From assembly GCA_005880795.1 (NCBI GenBank), contig VBGP01000008.1:1-64000 (forward strand): a DNA stretch of 64,000 nt. The letters run 5' to 3'. The notes under the pieces are model-generated. The model made no database searches and was not told the origin of the DNA. It worked only from the letters and a program-made list of their open reading frames with translations. Position numbers and translations under genes: made by a program. The stretch is from Chloroflexota bacterium (lineage in GTDB: Bacteria; Chloroflexota; Dormibacteria; Dormibacterales; Dormibacteraceae). This document shows, piece after piece, positions 16,268 to 26,500 of the stretch; positions within the stretch are counted from its first letter, which is position 1; every line of letters starts with the position of its first letter.

Positions 16268-18046
16268 CTACAGAGGCATCCAGAACTCGACCGTCGTGCC
16301 AAGTCCAGGCTCGCTTTCGATCTTGTTCCATCCCCCCGCGAGGAGAGCGCGTTCGTGAAGCGCGAGCAGGCCGAGATGTCCTGGCAGGCGACTGCGTTCG
16401 GCGACCACAAAGCCACGGCCGTTGTCCTGCACGACGCCGCGCACCCCGCCGTCCTCGACCTTCAGCGAGACCCGCACGAGGGTGGCCGAAGCGTGCTTCT
16501 CGACGTTGGTCAGGGCCTCGGTGAGCTGGCGGAAGAGCATCGACCGGTCGTCATATGAGAGGTCGTCGGGGATCTCGACCTCGACCTCGACCTCGGCGCC
16601 CGACAGCGACCTCAGAATCTGGACGCGATCGCGGATGGTCTCCTCAAACCCGCCCGGCACCTCGAGCGCGGGCGGCCGAACCTCAAACAGCAGCCTGCGC
16701 AGCGCTTCTTCGGTCTGAGCCAGCATCACCTGCGCCTCGGCCAGGAGCTCGCCGGCATCCCCGTTTGGATCTTTCAGCCTTTGGAGCTGCAGCTCGACTG
16801 CGGTCAGCTTCTGGAGCGCGTCGTCATGGAGGTCGCCCGCGAAGCGCTTGCGCGCCTTGTCGACCGCTGTCGAGACGTTCTTCAGCAGCATCTGTCGTGC
16901 GGCGTCCACCTTCTGGAGGCGCTCAGCGGTTTTCTTCAAGTCTGTGTCCGCGTACTTCAGCTGCCAGACCAGGCCCGCCGCAAGACCTGCTTTCTGCAGG
17001 ACCCAAGCATCCTCGCGGGAGAAACCTTCGCGGCGCCGGGAGTCGTAAGCCGCGACGAGGCCGAGGCGCTGGTCTCCCGCCCGCCATGGGACGGAGATCG
17101 CGCTGTCGACATTGAGCTCGTCGAGCACGAAGCGAAAGTCGCCTGAGTCGTCGGCGCGTGAGGCCCTGAACATCAGGTCGTGGAACACCACGCGGCTCGC
17201 CAGGTCATCGCGGTCCGGCCCGCACGGCACTGGTTGCAGGCCGGCGAGAAAAACGTCGTCGACGCCGTGTCCGCCGGCGATCGGAAACAGCATGCCCTCA
17301 TCGCTCCGCTCCCAGAAGAGCACTCGACGAGCGCCGACCAGCTCCGCGATGCTGCGCGTGAGACGGCGGTAGAAATCGGCCAGGCCATCTCCTGACCGGG
17401 CATGACGCGAAACCGCGAGCAGCGCCTGGACCGCTGCCTCATGTGCGTGCTCGACGCGTTCGGCGCTCCGGACCCGCTCGTCGTTGATGAGCCGCCGCCG
17501 CTCGCTGCGGTCGAGGTCGGCTCGGAGGTTCACCAGCGTGTCGACCATCTCCTGGCGCCGCTCCTGGAGCTGGGCCACGGCGATCGTCGAGGCGACTTGA
17601 TGCGCGAAGATCGCAAAGGTCCGCTCCTGGACCGCCGTATATCCGCTCTGGCTGGCGACTCCGAACATGCCGAGCGACCGGCCGCCGGCCTCCAGGGCTT
17701 GTGCGCAGGTCGAGCGGATGCCGGCCGACAAGCCGTCAGACATCCCGCTCCATAGCGCATTCGGCGTCGGACCGGACAATGCCGCCGCCGCGGCGAAGAT
17801 CTTCTCGACCTCGTCGTCGGGCAGGCTCTGCGCCGGGTCGCTGGCCGTGGTGTACACCCGCTTGCCGTCGCCGCCCTCTTCGATGAGGGCGAGGAAGGCG
17901 ACCGACGACCGCGTCAGCTCGATCGCGAGCCGGAGCGCGTGCTCGGCTACCTCGGGCACCGTCTTGAAACGAGACAGCTCCGCCGAGGCGTTCTGGAACG
18001 ACTCGAGAACATCGCCGTAACCGGCCGCGGCGCCGACGGTTTCCAA
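16268..18046 (-). CDS. GAF-domain sensor histidine kinase (HisKA_3, NarL-type)
   Basis: About 592 residues, cytosolic, partner of the adjacent response regulator. Two GAF-like regions (about 20-165 and 220-365) are joined by a coiled-coil stretch. The dimerisation/phosphotransfer box FAGDLHDDALQKL follows, with His at about residue 405. The HATPase domain has TNVEKHA (N box) and DNGRGF (G1). No transmembrane segment is seen, so the sensor probably binds a diffusible ligand or gas. TTG 18046 is chosen because AAGGGGGGAG lies just upstream; GTG 18064 is the alternative. A potential regulatory leader extends upstream through the sparse 18.05-18.2 kb stretch. Confidence 0.9.
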   Translation of the reverse strand: METVGAAAGYGDVLESFQNASAELSRFKTVPEVAEHALRLAIELTRSSVAFLALIEEGGDGKRVYTTASDPAQSLPDDEVEKIFAAAAALSGPTPNALWSGMSDGLSAGIRSTCAQALEAGGRSLGMFGVASQSGYTAVQERTFAIFAHQVASTIAVAQLQERRQEMVDTLVNLRADLDRSERRRLINDERVRSAERVEHAHEAAVQALLAVSRHARSGDGLADFYRRLTRSIAELVGARRVLFWERSDEGMLFPIAGGHGVDDVFLAGLQPVPCGPDRDDLASRVVFHDLMFRASRADDSGDFRFVLDELNVDSAISVPWRAGDQRLGLVAAYDSRRREGFSREDAWVLQKAGLAAGLVWQLKYADTDLKKTAERLQKVDAARQMLLKNVSTAVDKARKRFAGDLHDDALQKLTAVELQLQRLKDPNGDAGELLAEAQVMLAQTEEALRRLLFEVRPPALEVPGGFEETIRDRVQILRSLSGAEVEVEVEIPDDLSYDDRSMLFRQLTEALTNVEKHASATLVRVSLKVEDGGVRGVVQDNGRGFVVAERSRLPGHLGLLALHERALLAGGWNKIESEPGLGTTVEFWMPL

Positions 18047-18227
18047 ACAGCTCCCCCCTTGCACCCGAAAGTGTGCCTAACAGGATTTTACTTCTCTACT
18101 CCGTAGGCGAGTGAACCATCGCCACAGGTACGCACGAGTACTGTGGGCCCGGGGCCGCGTTGATCAATCGAGGGGGCTTGCACTGGCTGCTTCAGTGGAG
18201 CTCCTCAGGAAGGGAGATGGGTGGCCC

Positions 18228-18530
18228 ATGGAAGCAATCGAGCGATCTTCGGTCCCGCGGTACTCGGCGACGCGACGGCGTTCTCTAATCGCGATGGTTA
18301 GCCGCCGAGCCCTCCAGCGAATGAACGGCTCGGCAAGCCTGGTCCTGGTCAAGCCGTTCGTGGTCATGGCGGCCAGGGTTCTTGGTCCCGGCCCAACGCG
18401 GCTGCGGCTCGTCAAGCTCGCGCACCACCTCGGCCAGAACGGCGTCGTCGCGCCACCGCGCACCTCCCAGAAAGACGAGTACGATGAGACCCAGGGACCG
18501 GCTGCACAGCCCACCCGGCGCGCGGCGTAG
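18228..18530 (+). CDS. Possible small basic protein, unrecognised
   Basis: A 100-codon frame from ATG 18228, preceded by AGGAAGGGAG at a long spacing of about 12 bases. Third positions become strongly G/C-biased after codon 35. It has a hydrophobic patch (SLVLVKPFVVMAARVL) and a polar tail. The minus strand is also partly open here. This is the only stretch of more than 300 bases in the window without a convincing gene (18065-18628), and I hold this call lightly. Confidence 0.25.
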   Translation: MEAIERSSVPRYSATRRRSLIAMVSRRALQRMNGSASLVLVKPFVVMAARVLGPGPTRLRLVKLAHHLGQNGVVAPPRTSQKDEYDETQGPAAQPTRRAA

Positions 18531-18628
18531 GCTGGTCTTAGGGGCGTTTCCGTCGCCTTCGGGCGATCGGTTGCGGAAAAACATGAGGGTCTCAGGTAGT
18601 CCTGTTGTGGGAGGCGTTTCTGCTACAG

Positions 18629-18811
18629 ATGAACGACTTCGACCAGATTCTGGAACTCAAGCTGCGCCAGATGCTCGACCCGGTGGTGGCCAGCCCTCCG
18701 CCCCGGCGACGGCGGGACAAGAGGTTTCGTAGGCCAATCCTGGCGGTCGAACCGGTCTCGTTAGAGGCCGTCCCGGTCGCCGTCCCGGTCGTCAGCGCGC
18801 CGCCGCTCTAG
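18629..18811 (+). CDS. Small hypothetical protein with Arg-rich core
   Basis: 60 residues: an acidic amphipathic helix start (MNDFDQILELKLRQML), an Arg/Pro cluster (PPPRRRRDKRFRR) and a Val/Pro tail. Third positions are G/C-rich and the gene is followed at once by a hairpin element. A TTG start at 18605 shares the frame. It has no recognised family; the basic core could bind nucleic acid. Confidence 0.45.
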   Translation: MNDFDQILELKLRQMLDPVVASPPPRRRRDKRFRRPILAVEPVSLEAVPVAVPVVSAPPL

Positions 18812-18862
18812 ACCAGAACCCCTTCCTTCCTCTCGCGAGGCCGGGTCGCAAGGCTCGGCCTC
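18811..18862 (+). terminator. Hairpin element, copy A of a duplicated motif
   Basis: ACCAGA, then CCCCTTCC, then a stem GAGGCCG at 18837-18843 pairing with CGGCCTC at 18856-18862 around a 12-base loop. It has no T-run. A second copy with the same order of blocks lies at 60051-60105. Both follow short plus-strand genes. Confidence 0.5.
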
Positions 18863-18911
18863 TCCACCCCCCCGGTCGCCGGAGCGGGCATTGGTTACTG
18901 TTGGGAGCAGC

Positions 18912-20036
18912 GTGAGCTCTCGCACCTCCACCATCAAGTTCGCCATCAGCCACGTGCCGGAGCGCCTGCCTGTCGCGGAGCGTGAGCGCCGGCTGGCGAA
19001 CCCAGGTTTCGGCCGGATCTTCACAGAGCACATGGTCCGGATCCTCTGGGACTCTGAGCACGGTTGGCACGACGCCAACCTGATGCCTTACGCGCCGCTC
19101 TCGCTCGACCCCGGCACCTCGGTGCTGCACTACGCGCAGGCTGTGTTCGAAGGCCTGAAGGCGTTTCGGCAGGCAGCCGGCGGCGTCTCCGCATTCCGCG
19201 CCGAGGCGCACGCGGCGCGCTTTCGCAACTCGGCCCGCAGGCTTGCGCTTCCAGAGCTTCCTGAAGAGACGTTTCTCGATGCCATCGACGTGCTGCTCGC
19301 GGCGGACCACAAGTGGGTCCCTTCAGCCGCCGAGCACAGCCTGTACCTGCGACCTCTGATGTACGCAAGCGAGGTCAGCCTCTCTGTCCATCCCTCCAGC
19401 GAAGTCACGTTCCTTTTGATCGCATCGCCGTCGGGCTCGTACTTTCCGCGCGGCGTCAAGCCGGTGACGGTGTGGCTTTCCGAAGACTTCAGCCGAGCCG
19501 CACCCGGCGGTACCGGCGCCGCGAAGACGGGCGGCAACTACGCAGGCGGACTGCTCGCACAGGCCGAGGCCGCGGAGCAGGGATGCGACCAGGTCGTGTG
19601 GCTGGACTCGAGCGAGCATCGCTGGGTGGAGGAGATGGGCGGCATGAACCTCTTCTTCGTCTTCGGCAGCGGCCCGGCCGCGCGACTCATGACGCCGGCC
19701 CTGACCGGAACGCTCCTGCCCGGAATCACGCGCGACTCGCTGTTGGTGTTGGGGCGTGACCTCGGCTACACGGTCGAGGAGGGTCGGATAAGCGTGGAGG
19801 ACTGGCGGGCCGGTTGCGAGGACGGATCTCTGACTGAGGTCTTCGCGTGTGGGACGGCTGCTGTCATCACGCCGGTGGCGGCGGTCAAGTCTTCGCGTGG
19901 GTCATGGGCGGTGGGGAACGGCGAACCGGGCCAGGTCAGCATGCGCCTGCGCAAGGAGCTGGTCGACATCCAGCGGGGGGCCGCGCCGGACCGGCATGGC
20001 TGGCTGTACCCCGGCCGCGTATCGTCAAAGAGCTGA
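18912..20036 (+). CDS. ilvE: Branched-chain amino acid aminotransferase
   Basis: 374 residues, class IV PLP-dependent aminotransferase, the last step of leucine, isoleucine and valine synthesis. Family features include LHYAQAVFEGLKAFR near residue 75, LYLRPLMY, and GAAKTGGNYAGG with the PLP-binding Lys. The MGGMNLFFV and SLTEVFACGTAA loops contact the cofactor phosphate. It starts at GTG 18912 with GGGAG just upstream, giving the usual IlvE N-terminus; the frame runs back to 18891. The TGA overlaps the ATG of the FAD oxidoreductase (TGATG), so the two are translationally coupled. Confidence 0.92.
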   Translation: MSSRTSTIKFAISHVPERLPVAERERRLANPGFGRIFTEHMVRILWDSEHGWHDANLMPYAPLSLDPGTSVLHYAQAVFEGLKAFRQAAGGVSAFRAEAHAARFRNSARRLALPELPEETFLDAIDVLLAADHKWVPSAAEHSLYLRPLMYASEVSLSVHPSSEVTFLLIASPSGSYFPRGVKPVTVWLSEDFSRAAPGGTGAAKTGGNYAGGLLAQAEAAEQGCDQVVWLDSSEHRWVEEMGGMNLFFVFGSGPAARLMTPALTGTLLPGITRDSLLVLGRDLGYTVEEGRISVEDWRAGCEDGSLTEVFACGTAAVITPVAAVKSSRGSWAVGNGEPGQVSMRLRKELVDIQRGAAPDRHGWLYPGRVSSKS

Positions 20037-21262
20037 TGTCGCGCGTGGTCATCGTCGGGGGCGGAGGTACGGGCGACGCCACCGCATTCGCGCTGCGCAA
20101 GCGTGGCTTCGACGGCGAGATCGTCATTCTCAGCGCGGACCACGACCGGCCCTACGACCGCCCGTATCTCTCCAAAGAGTTCCTTCGCGGCGAGGTCGAT
20201 GTGCCGAAAGTGTTTCTCCACGACGAGGCCGACTATGCAAACGAACGCATCGAGCTGCGTCTCGAGCAGCGCGTGACAGGCGGGTCCCTGCGCGACCGCC
20301 GGCTCACGATGTCCGGGTCGGATGCCGTCGGTTTCGACGTGCTGGTGCTCGGCTTGGGCGGAACTCCGCGCCGCCTGCCCCAGATGCCGAGCGCCGAAAA
20401 CGTCCGGACGCTTCGCTCACTTCACGACAGCCACGAGCTGCGCGCGGCACTGCGCCGATCGAGCCGACTGCTCCTGATCGGGGCCGGCTTCATCGGTGCG
20501 GAGGTTGCAGCCTCAGCCCGACAGCTGGGCAAGGACGTGTTGATCGTCGAGGCGCTACCGGTCCCGCTGCAGCGGGCGTTGGGCGGCGACGTGGGTGCGG
20601 CATACGCACAGATCCACCGCAGCCACGGTGTCGACCTCCGCACCGGCACTTCCGTCCAGGAGTGGCACACGAACGCGGGGCAGGTCGTTGCCGTGACCTT
20701 GTCAGATGGAACGCGGGAAGAGGTCGATCTGGTGCTGGTTGCGATCGGCATCGATCCAAACCTCGAGCTGCCGCAAGCTCTAGGCCTGCCCATCGCGGGC
20801 GGGGGCGTTCAAGTCAACCAGGCCCTGGGGGCGGCGCAAGACGTCTACGTCGGCGGCGATATCGCGTACCACGATCACCCGGTCCTTGCGCGCTCGGTTC
20901 GCGTCGAGCACTGGGAGGTGGCCAAGGGACAGGGCCGCGGCATCGCCGCGAGCATCGCGGGCGGCGATACGCCCTACACCAAGCTGCCGTATTTCTGGTC
21001 GGACCAGTACGACATCAGCCTCGAATACCGGGGACACGCCTCAGGCGACGATAGGGCAGTGTGGCGCGGCGACCGCGACGCTCTGAAGTTCTCGGTGTTC
21101 TACCTCCGCGACAGCGTGGTCGAGGCTGTGCTCTCCCTGAACGACGCCAAGACCAACGAGGCGGGTGGCAAGCTGATCGAGGGTAGGCGCCGAGTCAGCG
21201 CTGCTGCACTCGAGGACCCCGCGATCGAGATCTCGGAGCTCCTGGGAGCAGCCGCCTCCTAG
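20036..21262 (+). CDS. FAD-dependent pyridine nucleotide-disulfide-family reductase (ferredoxin/rubredoxin reductase-like)
   Basis: 408 residues. The N-terminal FAD Rossmann motif is VIVGGGGTGDATA at about 5-17. The NAD(P) site is LLIGAGFIGAEVAASA at about 145-160, and a second FAD contact is VYVGGDIAYH. The C-terminal 80 residues form the dimerisation/interface domain seen in BphA4-like ferredoxin reductases. It transfers electrons from NAD(P)H to a small redox protein; no ferredoxin or oxygenase gene is near, so the partner is unknown. The ATG overlaps the ilvE stop by one base. Confidence 0.82.
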   Translation: MSRVVIVGGGGTGDATAFALRKRGFDGEIVILSADHDRPYDRPYLSKEFLRGEVDVPKVFLHDEADYANERIELRLEQRVTGGSLRDRRLTMSGSDAVGFDVLVLGLGGTPRRLPQMPSAENVRTLRSLHDSHELRAALRRSSRLLLIGAGFIGAEVAASARQLGKDVLIVEALPVPLQRALGGDVGAAYAQIHRSHGVDLRTGTSVQEWHTNAGQVVAVTLSDGTREEVDLVLVAIGIDPNLELPQALGLPIAGGGVQVNQALGAAQDVYVGGDIAYHDHPVLARSVRVEHWEVAKGQGRGIAASIAGGDTPYTKLPYFWSDQYDISLEYRGHASGDDRAVWRGDRDALKFSVFYLRDSVVEAVLSLNDAKTNEAGGKLIEGRRRVSAAALEDPAIEISELLGAAAS

Positions 21263-21266
21263 ATCA

Positions 21267-21710
21267 CTAGGCGACCGGCTGGTTCTCCTCCGGCAGCAGC
21301 CACGGCAGGGCTTCAGCCAGCGGCCGCATGAGGGTGGCCTGCTGCTCCTTGTCGATGAGGTTTCCGGCGACCAGGCCAAGAGCGGCCGCGAAAGCCGCGT
21401 CCTCTGCTTTGTGCCCGATGTCGCCGTGCTCGGCCTTCCAGCTGACGAGCGCCCCGCCTGACTCAGTAAGGCCGAAAAGGTTCCGCCGGACCTCGTCCCA
21501 AGCCGGGCCGCGGCCCTCGGCTTCGATGGCGTGGGTAGCCGCCTTCTCCGCGGCGTGGATCGCATCGAGACCGTGAAGTCGCGCGTGGCGGTCCCAGCCC
21601 TGCGCGGCGCGCTCGACGCCGGCCGGCGACAGCACCCGGATGTCGTCGACGAGGCGAGACAGCGTGCGCTGATGCTCGGGGAATCCATAGCCCTCGGCGT
21701 CGACGCTCAC
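21267..21710 (-). CDS. Hypothetical soluble protein, last gene of the glycosyltransferase/radical SAM operon
   Basis: 147 residues, not recognised. It is mostly alpha-helical and acidic, with conserved-looking patches GYGFPEHQRTL, GPAWDEVRRNLFGL and WKAEHGDIGHKAEDA. It has no signal peptide, membrane helix or cysteine motif. It begins 24 bases after DoxX ends and is probably co-transcribed with it. It converges on the FAD oxidoreductase with only 4 bases between the two stop codons. Confidence 0.6.
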   Translation of the reverse strand: MSVDAEGYGFPEHQRTLSRLVDDIRVLSPAGVERAAQGWDRHARLHGLDAIHAAEKAATHAIEAEGRGPAWDEVRRNLFGLTESGGALVSWKAEHGDIGHKAEDAAFAAALGLVAGNLIDKEQQATLMRPLAEALPWLLPEENQPVA

Positions 21711-21734
21711 GGTGACTAGGCTATCAGGCGAGTC

Positions 21735-22172
21735 CTACTTCAACCACGCGGGAACCCAGCCGAACCGACCGAGCGCGAATGAACCTGGCCCTGAGACGAT
21801 GATCTGCGCGTTGGCGATGACGGCGAGGTAGTAGAGCCAGCGGAAGCCAACGTCGTTGAGTGCGAAAGCGACGGTCAGCGCCAAATTGGCGGCGAGCAGT
21901 AAGCCGAGGATTCCGGCCCACCGGGCGGCCAGGCCGAGGATCAGCAGCACCGCGACGACGGTCTCGCCCACGGCCTGCGCGAGCGCGAACGGCAGCCAGT
22001 TGGGCACCACCACCGAGGTCAGGAGCTCATGCAATCCTGGGATTGGGTTTGCCTTCGCCGTGGCGATCATCAGCGAGTGCATCCATCCGACACCTTGCCA
22101 CTTCTGGCTCGCGAAGTAGAGCCAGTAGATCCCAACCACGATTCGGAACACGCTCGGCCACGCTTCCTGCAC
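21735..22172 (-). CDS. DoxX-family membrane protein
   Basis: 145 residues with four predicted helices. The N-terminal RIVVGIYWLYFASQKWQG matches the DoxX start, including the FAxxK-like element, and LLTSVVVPNW and AVLLILGLAARWAGILG follow. DoxX proteins are quinone- or thiosulfate-related membrane subunits or of unknown role. GTG start, 16 bases after the radical SAM stop, so it is probably in the same operon. Confidence 0.8.
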   Translation of the reverse strand: MQEAWPSVFRIVVGIYWLYFASQKWQGVGWMHSLMIATAKANPIPGLHELLTSVVVPNWLPFALAQAVGETVVAVLLILGLAARWAGILGLLLAANLALTVAFALNDVGFRWLYYLAVIANAQIIVSGPGSFALGRFGWVPAWLK

Positions 22173-22188
22173 GTTCAGGCGATGGTAT

Positions 22189-23523
22189 CTACTTCAGTAC
22201 GCGCAGCACCGGGTCGGTGGCGAGCTGGAAGGCTCGAGCCGCGGGCCGCATGTGCATGCGGTTCAGGCGGTGCTGGATGGCGCCCTTCAATATCGCGGCG
22301 CGGAGCTTGTGCTCCGAAAAGTCGGTGTTGAAGAGCAGGCGATTGTGCCGCACCTTGTGCCACTCGCCATGCAGGCGGCGCTCACGCACCCGCTCGTAGA
22401 AGCCCGTGCCGGGCAGCGGATACGCGATCGTGTAGCTGACATAGTCGAGCGGAAGGCTGCTCGAGAAGTTGATGCTGCGGATCAAAGAGTCGGTCGTCTC
22501 GCCGATGTAACCGACCATGAAGAATCCCGCAGCCTTGATTCCCGCCGCGACGCACGCCTCGACCGCCGCTCGGGCCTGGTCGGGCGTGATGCCCTTCTTC
22601 ATCTCTTTCAGTACGCGTTCATCGCCCGACTCGATGCCGAAGAAGATTCGCTTGCAGCCGGCGCGGTGCATCTGCTCGAAGAGCTGCTGGTCGACGTGCG
22701 TGACGCGGCTGAGGCACTCCCAGGTCAGGGGCAGATGAGCGTCCTCGATCGCCTTCGCGAGCTCGAAAGTGCGCTTGTAGTTGAGCGTGAAAAGGTCGTC
22801 CGACATCCAGATGTGGTCGTATCCGAGCTCAGCAATCTCGCGCATCTCGTCCACGACCGATTCGACCGGCCGCGCGCTGAAGAGATCGCCAAAGACGGAT
22901 TTATGGCAGAAGTCACAGCGAAACGGACAACCTCGAGTCGACATCAAGGGCGTGGTCGCGTCCTTCCAGTGCTTGCGCCAGTAGCGGATGTACTCGTCGT
23001 TCGGCACATCTCCGCGATATGGCAGCGGCAGGTCGGACATGTCCTTGGTGCGCTGCAGCACGGTGCTTTTGATCACCTCGCCGTCGCGCTTGAAAACGAG
23101 CCCGGGGATCTCCTCGAAGCGCCGATCGTCCAGGTGCTGCATGATCGAGACGATCGTCTGCTCGCCCTCGCCGACGGCGACGAGGTCGAAGTCGTCGACA
23201 AATGTCTCGGGCTCACCCGAGGGATATGGTCCGCCAACGACTGTCAGCGCCTTGCCGCGGACCTGTCCGGCCAGCGAGAGTGCCTCGTCCTGCATCGTGA
23301 TCATGCAGTAGATTCCGATCACCGAAGGCTGGAGCTGTTCGATCTCTTCGAGGACCTCGTGGCGCTCGAGGAACGTGTGGTCTAAATGACGCACCGAGTA
23401 ACCCGCTCGGCGCAGCGAGGCGCTCAGGTACATCAGGCCGAGCGAAGGCATGATCCAGTGCCGCCCCTGCTTCGGCGCACGCTGGGGATAGACGAGCACG
23501 ACATCAACTCGTTCGTTGGTCAC
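22189..23523 (-). CDS. B12-binding-domain radical SAM protein
   Basis: 444 residues. An N-terminal cobalamin-binding-like domain (about 8-130) begins VVLVYPQRAP and contains VVGGPYPSG. The cobalamin DxHxxG signature is not obvious, so the cofactor may be absent. The radical SAM core follows with the cluster motif CPFRCDFC (Cys199, 203, 206), then GGE-like and ESGDERVL elements. The C-terminus has a short basic helix. Members methylate, cyclise or modify lipids, sugars or cofactors. The GTG start overlaps the glycosyltransferase stop (GTGA) and AAGGAGG lies upstream, so the two proteins are coupled, hinting that it modifies the same product. Confidence 0.88.
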   Translation of the reverse strand: MTNERVDVVLVYPQRAPKQGRHWIMPSLGLMYLSASLRRAGYSVRHLDHTFLERHEVLEEIEQLQPSVIGIYCMITMQDEALSLAGQVRGKALTVVGGPYPSGEPETFVDDFDLVAVGEGEQTIVSIMQHLDDRRFEEIPGLVFKRDGEVIKSTVLQRTKDMSDLPLPYRGDVPNDEYIRYWRKHWKDATTPLMSTRGCPFRCDFCHKSVFGDLFSARPVESVVDEMREIAELGYDHIWMSDDLFTLNYKRTFELAKAIEDAHLPLTWECLSRVTHVDQQLFEQMHRAGCKRIFFGIESGDERVLKEMKKGITPDQARAAVEACVAAGIKAAGFFMVGYIGETTDSLIRSINFSSSLPLDYVSYTIAYPLPGTGFYERVRERRLHGEWHKVRHNRLLFNTDFSEHKLRAAILKGAIQHRLNRMHMRPAARAFQLATDPVLRVLK

Positions 23524-26500
23524 TGCGCCTCCTTGACATTGATGTGATACGACGTGCCGGCGAATGAGCCGGCAAAGATGTAGTCCAGACCTGCCCAGTC
23601 GAAGTCGGGTGCGCTGAGCTCGCGCCCGCCATGCAGCGATGCACCCGCGAGCGAAGGCACGGACCATTCGACTCCAAGCAGTGACGACCGAACGCGGGCC
23701 CAGCTGCCGGTCACGAGGACCCAGTTTCCGAACTGAGAGCCTTTGAGAGTCGCCTCGTTCTCGGCGGCGAAGTCGTCGAACGCCGATGACTGCTCGTTGA
23801 GGATGCCGACCTCTGAATATCCCGGCGCCAACCAGATCGTCCTCACCGTCACCGACACGCCCGTCCCATCGACCGTATACGTGACCTCGATTGCACCTCG
23901 TGACGCGATCAGCGCGAACCGGTAGCCATGCGCGGCGTCGCCGCCGATCTCGTCGAGCTGGAATGTGCGCCGCCAGACGGCGCTGGTCGGAGTGGACAGA
24001 TCGACGTCGGCGACTGTCCGCGAGTAGACCCATCCGTCGGCGTAGTGGACGATCGGGACCCCGAACCCCATACCTTCGCCCGTCGCCTGCCTCGAGTCGA
24101 CCTGCAGCGCGAGACCCTTGGCGAGCGATGCGGTCTTGCCCTGAGCGGGCATGGGCGAGAGCGCCACGTCGGCCCCGGGATAGATCGACTGGAGGAGCCG
24201 TGCCTGGCCGAGCCGATAGACATAGACGGTCTTGCCGCCGCTGACCTGGTAGCTGCTCTGCTCGCCCAATGACGCAAAAGGCGGGGAGGGCGACCCGCGC
24301 GCGAGGTCCGGGAACACTTCGGTCGCGCGGTAGTAGCTGATGTTCTCCACGACGACGACGTTGACTCCGTGCGAGCGCATCCACTCCAGGGCGCTGGCAC
24401 GGTCGATTGGCAGCGACTGTGAGCCGGCGATGTCGGATGGCCGCTTTCCGCTGTAGTACGCGGTAGCCGGAGAATCGGTCAGCAGCACACCCGGCGCACC
24501 CGCCGAGGCGCGGCCGGCCGCGACCAGTCCGGCGTTGGCGTTGGCGAAGCCCCAGAAGACGGGTAGGAAGGCGACCGCCAGCATCGCAGTCGCACCGACG
24601 GCGACCAGCCTGACGACCCTTGTGTGCCTGTCCAGCGCGGCCGCCGCCAGCAGCGCCATGGCGGGCAAGGCCGGGTAGAGATAGCGGTGGCTTCCGCTGT
24701 AGACCCCGATCGCGACCAGCCCGAACACGGCGGCGAGGTAGACCACGGCAGGGAAGTAGACGAAACGCCATACGGCGGCGGCGTGGGTACGTAAGGCGGC
24801 CACGGCTCCGACCACCCCGAACGCGAAGAGCGGGAGAGCGGCCAGGCCGAAAGTCGCAGCGAGCTCGCTCAGCCGATCCATGCCACCGGCGGGGACGCTG
24901 CCTCGCGCCGACGCGGACAGCACCTCGACCGCGCCCCGAGCCACGGAATGGCTGGCGGGGGCAAAGCCCAACTGCAGGAACAGCAGCACGGCCAGTGACG
25001 GGACCGCCCACGCCACCGCTGCGCCGCGGGACCTGGCGCCGGCGCGCGCCCGGATGATCTCGACCACGGCGAAAGCTGCCGCCGCCACGACCCATATCCA
25101 CGCCTTGGTGGAGGTCACGCAGGCGAGCGCCGCGAGGAGCGCCGCGACCTTCATCCGCCCGCGCACGGCGGCGAGAGCGGCGCCGGTCAGCAGCGCGGTG
25201 AGCAGGGGCTCGATGACGGCCGATCCGGAGGTGAACAGGAAGACCGGGTTCAGGACCAGAAGCGCCACCGCCAGCCGCGCCTGGCGCACGTTTGGTGCGA
25301 GCGCATAGACGCATGCCGCGGTCGCTGCGCCCAGCAGCGCGCTCATTGCTTTCAGAGCGCCGAGCTGCTGCAGGCCGAAGAGCTTCAGCACGCCCGCCGC
25401 CAGCAAGTGGTAAGCGGGCAGCCAGGTGTCCTCCATGCCGAACAGCGGGTCGTGCAGGTGGCCGGTCGCGGCGAAGTTGGCCGCGATGAGCCAGTGGCCG
25501 TAGCCGTCCTCGAATGGCTCGGACAGCTGGGCGGCGAGCAGCAAAAGGATGGCCGCGAGCCCGAGCAGCGCCACGACCGGTGCGCCCGTCTGCACCTGCG
25601 ACAGGGCGCGCCGGCCGAGCCGGCGGAGCGTCAGCACTTCGAGGAAGTCGACGATGCTCAGCGCTGCCACGACCAGGAAGCCGAGCGCGAACATCGTGGC
25701 GTACACGGCGATGAGCGTCTGGCCCCGGGAGAGCGCGATGGGGACGAGGCCGAGCGCTATGAGACCCGCCGCGCCGTCGATCAACGCGCGCGGATCTCCC
25801 ACGCGCACGTAGGCCTGATCCCTCCACTCCTGGCCTCGCTGCACGATGCGGTGCTTGGGCGTTCGCACGAAGACTCCGCCCGGCCGCACCGAACGGCTCA
25901 GCGCGATAAGCGTGTTCAAGGACATCCCCGCGCCGACCACCTGGCAGAGGAGCGACGGAATGCCAGACCACCACTTCCGGCCGCGCCTGGTCTGCGCCGC
26001 CATGAAGCCCACCCACGGCGCGATGCCGACGAGGATCGCGATCGCGGACGAGTCGGACAGGTACCACGGCAGGCGCAGGCCCGCGGCGCCGAACGCCAGC
26101 AGTACCAGTGGGTAGCACGCGAGCTGGACGAGCATCACGGGCCCCACGCCGTAGGCGAGCAGGTGCACCGCGGCCTGGAACTTGACGGCTGCGCGGCTCC
26201 GGCTGCGCAACACCGGACCCAACAGCCGGAACGCGGTCTGAAAGCTGCCCGTCGCCCAGCGCGATTGCTGGCGCCGGTAGGCATCGATCGAGACGGGCAG
26301 CTCTTCCGGCACGACGAGGTCTTCGACGTACGCGGCCTTCCATCCGCGCAGCTGCGCCCGGTAGCTCAGGTCCAGGTCCTCGGTCAGGGTCCGCGCGCTC
26401 CATCCGCCCGCATCCTCGATCGCGGTCCGCCTCCATACGCCCGCGGTTCCGGTGAAGTTGGTGAAAAAGCCTCCGGTGGAACGCACGGCCTGTTCGACCA